From NCBI RefSeq assembly GCF_003061515.1, contig NZ_CP028924.1:1612001-1676000 (forward strand): DNA of 64,000 nt. Reading direction: 5' to 3'. Shown here one piece after another: positions 57,445-64,000 of this stretch (positions within the stretch are counted from its first letter, which is position 1; each line of letters opens with the position of its first letter). Made by a program: the position numbers and the translations under genes. Origin of the DNA: Colwellia sp. Arc7-D (lineage in GTDB: Bacteria > Pseudomonadota > Gammaproteobacteria > Enterobacterales > Alteromonadaceae). The notes under the pieces were generated by a model. That model was not told the DNA's origin and did not search any database. It saw nothing but the letters and a program-made list of their open reading frames with translations.

Positions 57445-58082
57445 GATTCAACTCCACAATTACTGGCGGTAGTAAAAATGCGATCTTGATTGTTTTGAAA
57501 GTAGTCGATTGTTTTTCTAACTGTTTTAACCACTGCTCTGGGGGTAATTGTTGCGCCAGTAAATTGATCGAACATACCACCGTCTTTAATCACAGCCCAG
57601 CGACTATCATTTTCGTCGAGTAATTTTTTACCTGAAAATTTCTCTATCCAGTCACTTTTTCTACGTTCTATTTTATCACCTAAGCCAGGTGTTTCTTTAT
57701 GTAATAAGGTTCTAACGCCGCTAACACTACCATCGGTATTAATAGCAATTAACAGTTCAATATTGCCACTGTAGCCGTCGGGAGCAACTGTTTTTATTGC
57801 TGCTGCAGTAGGAGTATTATTAAGTCTTGCACGATAAATAACATCGATTACTAAGTCTGAATTATTATCTTTTGGCGCTAAAATACAATCACGAAACATT
57901 TCATTATCATGATTCGCCGTTTGAATAACTTGATTCAACTGTCGAATTAACTTTTGTTCAGCTTGCAGTTCAATGCGATCGGCAGTGAGTAACTGTACGA
58001 TAGCGACAGCCGCGGTACACACAATGGCGAATAAGCCTAATATCATTGAGTTTTTACTGATTGCTGGCGTTAAATCAGACAT
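57441..58082 (-). CDS. rsxG: electron transport complex subunit RsxG/RnfG
   Basis: 213 residues. One N-terminal membrane segment (about 12-32), then a periplasmic FMN-binding domain. The covalent flavin site is [12 protein letters not shown], with Thr 178 as the predicted attachment residue. [20 protein letters not shown] is the conserved approach region. Start overlaps the rsxD stop by one base, and its stop overlaps rsxE. Confidence 0.96.
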   Translation of the reverse strand: MSDLTPAISKNSMILGLFAIVCTAAVAIVQLLTADRIELQAEQKLIRQLNQVIQTANHDNEMFRDCILAPKDNNSDLVIDVIYRARLNNTPTAAAIKTVAPDGYSGNIELLIAINTDGSVSGVRTLLHKETPGLGDKIERRKSDWIEKFSGKKLLDENDSRWAVIKDGGMFDQFTGATITPRAVVKTVRKTIDYFQNNQDRIFTTASNCGVES

Positions 58083-59145
58083 TATTTTTTCACTCCTAAA
58101 TTATGTCCGTAAGTACGCGGTCGAGTGTATTGGTCGATTAAAGGAGCTGCCATATTACACAGTAAAACTGCAAATGCGATAGCATCAGGATAACCACCAA
58201 ACTTTCTGATTAAGAATACTAATAAACCGGCAAGCGCGCCAAAAACTAATCTGCCTTTAACACTGGTTGCGCCAGAAACGGGGTCGGTTAGAATGAAAAA
58301 TGCGCCCAGCATTGTTGCCCCAGTAAACCAGTTAAACATGGTTGATGTGCTGCTGTCGGGGCTGATAATAAAAGCGATAAAACTACAGACGAATAAACTG
58401 ACTAAGAAGCTAAATGGCGTAGTCCAGTGAATGGCCTTTTTAAAGAGTAAAAATAAGCCACCGAGTAAAAACCCAGCATTTATCCACTCCCAGCCCAGCC
58501 CAAAATGCTTACCAATAACGGGGCATTCATGCTTTCAACTACTGTTAATCCCAGTGTTAAATTTGTTTTTACGGTATCAAGAGGCGTTGCCATGGTAAAT
58601 CCGTCTATATGGGTACGAATTTGCTCAACTGAGTAACCTTGAGGCGTATAACCAGAGAAAATAATGGCGAAAGTATCATTAAAATTTATATCCATGGCGA
58701 GCAATGATAATGGGGGTTGCCATTGTGTCATTTGTACAGGGAAGGAAATTAATAGCATGACATAAGCTGCCATGGCGGGATTAAATGGATTATGTCCCAA
58801 ACCACCATAGAGCTGTTTAACCACAATAATTGCAAATATGCTACCTATAATGGTTATCCACCAAGGCGCTAAAGCAGGCAGACTAATACCCAATAATACA
58901 GCAGTTAATATGGCACTTCCGTCAAATAACTGCGTTGATACTTTTTTTTCTCGTAGAGATAAAATGGTAAATTCGGCAACGATTGCTGTCGCTACGGCTA
59001 AAGATATATGTATTAAATTACCCCAACCAAAAAAGTACCATTGAGCAAATATACCCGGAATTGTGGCATATATAACCAGCCTCATCAGGGCCGATGTTTC
59101 GCTTTGTTGATGATTATGCGGAGAACTTGCTATCCAAAATGCCAT
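58082..59145 (-). pseudogene. rsxD: electron transport complex subunit RsxD/RnfD, frameshifted
   Basis: The first frame (from 59145) covers about 220 residues, including YGGLGHNPFNPAMAAYVMLL and the flavin site region FTMATPLDTVKTNLTLG, then runs into a stop at 58480. The next frame carries the rest: GKHFGLGWEWINAGFLLGGL through FNWFTGATMLGAFFILTDPV to YTRPRTYGHNLGVKK. One extra base in the G4 run at 58520-58523 (C4 on the coding strand) would restore NAPVIGKHFGLGWEW and a normal 354-residue RnfD. The rest of the operon is intact, so a sequencing or assembly error is likely. Confidence 0.9.
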
Positions 59146-59154
59146 GGTGCTAAT

Positions 59155-61805
59155 TTACTCTGAAGTTGATGATTTATCGGATGAAGCGGCCAGTTTTTTT
59201 GCTTTCGCTTTAGCGACTGCGGCTGCAACTCGTGCTCTTTTGTTTTCAGCTTCTTGCTTATTGTTACTGTCAGTTTCGCTTAATACTTTTTCTGAAGGTT
59301 TGATAGATGCTTGCTGTGACTTAATGGCCATTTTTTTTGCCTTTGCCTTCGCTACTGCAGCTGCAATTTTTGCTTTTCTATCGACATCAGTATTATTTTT
59401 TACAAGCGTTTGCTGTTCGCTTTGTTCATTTTTTTCGGTTAAATGTTCGGTGTGATCTACTTCATTAGTCGCAGTACTATCTTGTGATAGAGTCGCTTTC
59501 GTGGTCGACATTGTACTACTTTGAGGCGTTTTATCCGTGTCTAACTTATGTTCAGATTTAGCTTGCGCCTTTAACTTTGCTTTAGCAATTGCGGCAGCTA
59601 TTTTAGCCTTTTTATCAGAAGGTTGGTTCAACTCTTCATCGCTGGCGCTCGCTTTTTCTGCTGTGTCTATTTTCAACGATACTGCAGTCGGTTCAGACGC
59701 TTCAACTTTTACTTGTGTATTGGTTGATGTATTACTTTGGTCAACAGCGTTGTCTGATGAGGCGTCTTTTTGACGTTTTTTTGCTTTAGCTTTAGCAATT
59801 GCAGCCGCTATTTTAGCCTTTTTGTCAGAAGGTTGGCTCAACTGTGTATCGGGAGCGCTCGCTTTTTCTGCTGTGTCACTTTTCAATGAGACTGGAGTCG
59901 GTTCAGACGCTTCAACTTTTACTTGTGTATTACTTTGGTCAACAGCGTTGTCTGATAAGGAGTCTTTTTGACGTTTTTTTGCTTTAGCTTTAGCAATTGC
60001 TGCAGCAACTTTGGCTTTTTTATCAATAACAACGGGTGTTGGTTGCACTTCGGTAAGTGAACTTGAAGTTTCGTTGTCTTGTAGTGTATCTAGCGAGCTC
60101 ATTTGATCTTGTTTTTTCTGAGCTAATTTTTTCGCTTTGGCTCTGGCAATAGCGTTGGCAACTTTACTTTTGCTTTCACTCACTTCTTCAGTCGATGTTG
60201 CCTCTGATTCAGGCGCTTGTGGAGGCGTAGCATTTAAACTAGCTTGTGCCTTTTTAGCTTTCACTCGTGCTAGTGCATCGGCGACCGCTGATTTTTCTGA
60301 TTTTGCCGCTGTAGTGCCAGAATTCATTCTAGCTTTACGAGCATCAGCCGCTTTTTTGTGTTTTTCGGCTCGGGCAACTTTTTCACGTTCAAGCCTAAGT
60401 TTACGAGCTTCAAACCTTACTTTGGCTTTTTCGGCCTTAATGTCGAGTAATTTTTGCTGACGAATTTCTGCTTTAGCAACGCGGTAATAGTGTACTAATG
60501 GGATCTGGCTTGGGCAAACATAAGCACAAGCGCCGCATTCAATACAATCAAATAAGTTCAGCTTATCTAGCTGTGGTTGATCTTTTGCTTTAGCACTCCA
60601 TTGTAACTCTTGAGGTAGTAGTTGTGCAGGGCAAACATCAGCACATTGTCCGCAGCGTATACATTCTACTTCTTTACTGCTGGTTGATGAAAAAGGTGAG
60701 GCAATTTCAATTTCACTCGGGCTAATATACAGTTTGTACTTTTTATGATCGGCACTTGATCGTGAGGTAAACTAAAGCCCATCATAGGGCCACCCATAAT
60801 TAAGTGCCGTTTTTCACTGTTTTGATAGCCACATTGGTTGGTTAGAAATCCAACAGGAGTACCAATAAGTGCCCATACATTTTGCGGCTTTTCAAGTGCT
60901 TGCCCGCTAACGGTAACAACGCGCTTTATCAGCGGTGTGTCGTTAATAACAGCATCAGCAATAGCAAAACAAGTAGCGACGTTTTGCATTACTATACCTA
61001 CAGAGCTAGGTAAAACGCCTGAGGGTACTTCTTGACCTGTTAGTATTTGAATTAGCTGTTTTTCGCCACCGCTTGGGTATTTTGTCGGTATAACACAAAC
61101 TTGGATATGGTCAATGTTGGCCGTGGCCTTTTGCAAGGCATCAATAGCTTTGGGTTTGTTGTCTTCAATACCAATAAGAATATTTTTTGGCGATAATAGA
61201 TGGTCGATAATTTTAATACCATCTAGAATCGTTGGACTATGTTCTTGGATCAATAAATCATCAGCGGTGATATAAGGTTCACACTCTGCAGCATTGATAA
61301 TTAAATAGTTAATTTTAGCTAAAGTGCTTACTTTGATTTGCGTTGGAAACCCAGCGCCACCCATACCTGCAATACCAGCATTAGCTATTTTTTCTAATAT
61401 TTTTTCTTTGCTTAATAATTTATAGTCAGGGCAAATTTGACGAGATTGCCAAGTGTCTTCACCATCAGGTGTTAATATAATACAAGTTTCGCTTAACCCT
61501 GAAGGATGAGGGATGGCCATTAACTTAATAGCGGTAATAGTGCCACTAGTTGGCGCGTGAACAGATAATGACATTGGGCTATCATTTACACTTAATGCTT
61601 GCCCTTTAAGTACCTTGTCGCCAACGTTGACAATTAACTTGCCCGCTTGACCAATATGTTGGCGCAGAGGGATTATTAACTGTTCAGGTATTTGTGCACT
61701 GGCAATAGGCTTAGTGCTAGTGAGAAATTTCTGCTCAGGCGGATGAATGCCACCATGAAAATGCCAGAAACTTCCGCGCTTGATACGTTCAATTACCGAT
61801 TCCAC
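59155..61805 (-). pseudogene. rsxC: electron transport complex subunit RsxC/RnfC with long repeat tail, frameshifted
   Basis: GTG start at 61805 behind GAGG. The first frame (about 370 residues) has the NADH/FMN-binding core with AGIAGMGGAGFPTQIKVST and the SLBB-like domain, and stops at 60666. The next frame continues with two [4Fe-4S] motifs, CIRCGQCADVCP and CIECGACAYVCP, then a charged helix. A very long Ala/Lys tail follows with about seven IAAAIAKAKAKK-type repeats. One extra base in the GGG run at 60719-60721 would restore NCILAPSEIEIASPF. Corrected length about 883 residues (E. coli 740). Confidence 0.9.
59597..60004 (-). repeat. tandem ~200-bp repeat inside rsxC
   Basis: Two adjacent copies, 59597-59806 (210 bp) and 59807-60004 (about 198 bp), are nearly identical. 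The main difference is a 12-bp insertion (GGTTGATGTATT) in the first. Each encodes SDNAVDQSN, TQVKVEASEP, DTAEKASA and IAAAIAKAKAKKRQK. Identity is too high for old divergence, so this is a recent duplication that may vary in copy number. Confidence 0.85.
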
Positions 61806-61818
61806 CCAAACCTCTTTT

Positions 61819-62373
61819 TTAATCTATCTGTACAACAGGAATATTATTTAAATCCCATTGCCAGTTTTGTGTAGTTGTGGCAAGTGGGATCATCTCTATA
61901 CAATCTACTGGACACGGTGCAACACATAAGTCACAACCAGTACATTCGTCAGCAATGATAGTATGCATTTGCTTGGTGGTGCCGATAATGGCATCAACAG
62001 GGCAGGCTTGAATGCACTTAGTGCAGCCAATGCAATCTTCTTCAATAATAAAGGCAACTTTTGGCGAGTTATCTGCTTCATGATTACCGTCAAGAGGCTG
62101 TACTTCTACGCCCATTAAATCAGCTATTTTTTTTATGGTATCTTCACCGCCCGGAGCACATTTATTAATGGCTTCTCCGTTAGCAACAGCTTCTGCATAG
62201 GGTTTACAGCCAGGGTAGCCACACTGACCACATTGTGTTTGAGGAAGTAGGGCGTCTAATTGTTCAGCAAGTGGGTCGCCAATAACTTTAAATTGTATCG
62301 ATGCAAAACCTAGTAATGCACCAAATAAAGCGGCAAGTAAACCGACAACGAGTATTGCAATGAGTGTGGTCAT
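61819..62373 (-). CDS. rsxB: electron transport complex subunit RsxB/RnfB
   Basis: 184 residues. An N-terminal membrane anchor (about 5-25) is followed by the [20 protein letters not shown] cluster, which closes with CAPGG to bind one [4Fe-4S]. Then come two ferredoxin motifs, [16 protein letters not shown] and [16 protein letters not shown]. The ATG overlaps the rsxA stop by one base (TAATG). Confidence 0.97.
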   Translation of the reverse strand: MTTLIAILVVGLLAALFGALLGFASIQFKVIGDPLAEQLDALLPQTQCGQCGYPGCKPYAEAVANGEAINKCAPGGEDTIKKIADLMGVEVQPLDGNHEADNSPKVAFIIEEDCIGCTKCIQACPVDAIIGTTKQMHTIIADECTGCDLCVAPCPVDCIEMIPLATTTQNWQWDLNNIPVVQID

Positions 62374-62954
62374 TAAAACTTAACCAAGCCAGTGAAGCCC
62401 ATAAAGGCTAATGACATTAAACCAGCAGTGATCATGGCGATTGCTGAGCCTTTAAATGGAGTAGGTACGTCGGCATTGGCTAATTTTTCGCGCATGGCTG
62501 AAAACATAATTAATACCAATGAAAAACCAACAGCAGCACCAAAGCCATAAATAATAGATTCGAAAAAGTTATGCTGTTCTTGAAAATTCAAGAGTGCAAC
62601 GCCTAACACAGCACAGTTGGTGGTGATAAGTGGTAAAAATATACCTAATAGACGATATAAGTTAGCACTCGTTTTGTGTACGACCATTTCGGTAAATTGC
62701 ACAACAACCGCAATCACTAAAATAAACGTCATGGTAGTTAAATACTCTAAGCCTAATGGCGCAAGTACATAGCTGTTAACGATGTAGCTTAGTAATGAAG
62801 CCAATGTCATAACAAATGTTGTAGCAAAAGACATACCGATGGCGGTTTCAGTTTTAGATGACACCCCCATAAAAGGGCATAAGCCTAGAAACTTAACCAA
62901 AACAAAGTTATTTACTAATACTGTGCCAACAAGTAGCAAGAGATAATCAGTCAT
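62373..62954 (-). CDS. rsxA: electron transport complex subunit RsxA/RnfA
   Basis: 193 residues, six membrane segments, homologous to RsxE with inverted topology. [20 protein letters not shown] and [20 protein letters not shown] hold the two conserved Cys. First gene of the operon. The 226-base region upstream (62955-63180) should carry its promoter, and I see no clear operator there. Confidence 0.97.
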   Translation of the reverse strand: MTDYLLLLVGTVLVNNFVLVKFLGLCPFMGVSSKTETAIGMSFATTFVMTLASLLSYIVNSYVLAPLGLEYLTTMTFILVIAVVVQFTEMVVHKTSANLYRLLGIFLPLITTNCAVLGVALLNFQEQHNFFESIIYGFGAAVGFSLVLIMFSAMREKLANADVPTPFKGSAIAMITAGLMSLAFMGFTGLVKF

Positions 62955-63131
62955 TCGCTCAATATATTACCGTGAAAATTCGCACTATTATCCGTGTTTA
63001 TCAAGCAATAAACAACATACGAACCGTAAGGATATTCATTTTAATGCCTCGTAAGCTAAATGTATGATAAAAAACTGTATTAAAGTTAATCAATTTTGTA
63101 AGCATCAAGCTATTTATTAAGTGATAAAAAA

Positions 63132-63159
63132 TAAAAAAGCCACTATATATTAGTGGCTT
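63132..63159 (-). terminator. intrinsic terminator of the GGDEF-EAL gene
   Basis: AAGCCACTA (63137-63145) and TAGTGGCTT (63151-63159) with loop TATAT; on the minus strand the stem is followed by six T. 22 bases after the gene's stop. Confidence 0.9.
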
Positions 63160-63180
63160 AAAGAAAAGTTTATTAATTGT

Positions 63181-64000
63181 TTATGAAGAAGATATGGTTC
63201 TTGGTTTACCAATATAAAAACCCTGACAACCATCAACAAATAGTTTCTCAAGCATAAATTTCTCTTCTTGGCTTTCAACGCTTTCGGCTAATACACTGAT
63301 ACTTAATCTGTGAGCTAAATCTACCATCAAGCGCATAAAGTATTGATTGTTTTTATCTTCGTCGATATCACGTGTATAAGTACTATCCATTTTAATAAAA
63401 TCAGGCTTTAAATCTCTAAAGAATTTAAATGAAGTTAAACCAATACCAAAACGTTCAACTGTAATTCGTGCTCCGACTCTATGCACCATATCAATAAAGT
63501 TTTTGCTGGTTTTTATATTATGTTGCAAACCACTTTCTGTGATTTCAAAGACAAGTTTTGAAGCAATAACCGTATCGCGTAGTAATCTTCTCTCAAGCCA
63601 AATAAGAAAGTGACCATCGTTAATTGAACGAGAGCTAACATTAATTCCAAAGAAGTTATCTTGCATATTTCTATTGGCAATTTCTTTTATAGCCGCTTCT
63701 ATGATCATTTGATCAACCGCTACTATTTTATCCAGCTTTTCAGCCATAGCGAAAAAAGAGGCGGTAGGTAAAACATCTTCATTACTATTTAAGAAACGCG
63801 TTAGGATTTCACCGTATACTCGATTGTTTGGACTGCTTGGTTTGATGGGTTGAACCAATAAATTAACTCTTTGATTGGCGATTACACTATCAATCTCTTG
63901 ACGCCAATTTTGATTTCCGTAGCTAGCACTACTATTGTCAAGAATACTGGTGTCGGTTTGAGCATACCAAGCGTTAACTTTTTGTGTTTGCGCAACACTA
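63181..64000 (-). CDS. GGDEF-EAL protein with degenerate EAL domain, C-terminal part
   Basis: The frame stays open to the right edge, so the start lies outside. About 272 residues are visible. The first 35 or so (KVNAWYAQTDTSIL) look like the end of a GGDEF domain. An EAL domain follows (QRVNLLVQPIKP onward) in which EAL reads EIL (YGEILTRF) and the DDFG loop reads ERFGIGLTSFKFF, so the metal-binding residues are not conserved. It is probably a c-di-GMP binder or regulator rather than an active phosphodiesterase. LapD-like and CsrD/MshH-like assignments are both possible; the missing N-terminus would decide. Confidence 0.75.
   Translation of the reverse strand, partial: SVAQTQKVNAWYAQTDTSILDNSSASYGNQNWRQEIDSVIANQRVNLLVQPIKPSSPNNRVYGEILTRFLNSNEDVLPTASFFAMAEKLDKIVAVDQMIIEAAIKEIANRNMQDNFFGINVSSRSINDGHFLIWLERRLLRDTVIASKLVFEITESGLQHNIKTSKNFIDMVHRVGARITVERFGIGLTSFKFFRDLKPDFIKMDSTYTRDIDEDKNNQYFMRLMVDLAHRLSISVLAESVESQEEKFMLEKLFVDGCQGFYIGKPRTISSS

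Noticed and set aside
58480..58530. Programmed ribosomal frameshift in rsxD
   Set aside because: No slippery heptamer with a downstream pseudoknot is evident, and RnfD homologues are made from one frame; a missing base is simpler.
59597..60004. CRISPR-like or satellite repeat array
   Set aside because: Only two long adjacent copies, in frame within rsxC and coding for a conserved type of tail; no short repeats with unique spacers.
59144..60460. Several plus-strand open frames opposite the rsxC tail
   Set aside because: Ala/Lys repeat codons read backwards give open, Ala/Phe-rich frames; these are shadows.
1..64000. Mobile elements, prophage, tRNA or rRNA genes
   Set aside because: No transposase, integrase or phage proteins, no terminal repeats with target duplications, and no cloverleaf-like segments noticed while reading the gaps between genes.

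Overview
The window is AT-rich chromosomal DNA from a marine-type gammaproteobacterium. Gene order and protein sequences point to the Alteromonadales, most like Colwellia/Thalassotalea; this is inferred from general familiarity, not from a search. I see no rRNA, tRNA, insertion sequence, prophage or CRISPR array.

Layout. 1-5.2 kb: the end of a CBS-domain protein, a membrane protein, a strong candidate CsrB-type regulatory RNA with about ten GGA motifs (1990-2262), two DUF-family genes, truC and a small lipoprotein. 5.4-11 kb: dapD-glnD-map on the minus strand and a DsbA-like gene. 11.2-31 kb: the conserved plus-strand run rpsB-tsf-pyrH-frr-uppS-cdsA-dxr-rseP-bamA-skp-lpxD-fabZ-lpxA-lpxB-rnhB-dnaE-accA, linking translation, isoprenoid and phospholipid precursors, outer-membrane assembly, lipid A synthesis and replication. 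Several gaps inside this run hold perfect stem-loops without a U-tract, including on both sides of skp. 31-40 kb: tilS, sstT, a PhnA-type protein, a membrane methyltransferase, a DUF885 lipoprotein, a frameshifted GNAT gene, an M28 peptidase and a YaeQ protein.

40.4-55.1 kb is an accessory catabolic region. A PuuD-like hydrolase, an aldehyde dehydrogenase and an SDR (minus) face a class III aminotransferase (plus). A LuxR-type regulator, a glutamine-synthetase-like gamma-glutamyl ligase, a TonB-dependent receptor and an APC permease follow. Together they look like a polyamine (putrescine/cadaverine-type) pathway resembling Pseudomonas spuABC/pau, with its own outer- and inner-membrane uptake. 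Next to it, gcdH plus a CoA-transferase, divergent from a LysR regulator, form a glutarate module that could take the C5 products. 55.4-63 kb holds a VOC protein, then rsxABCDGE-nth (minus), and at the right edge the end of a degenerate GGDEF-EAL protein.

Four genes (GNAT, SDR, rsxD, rsxC) are each broken by the apparent loss of one base in a G or C homopolymer. Each is otherwise well conserved across the break. This suggests sequencing or assembly error, although intact G5/C5 runs elsewhere in the same genes leave real mutation possible.
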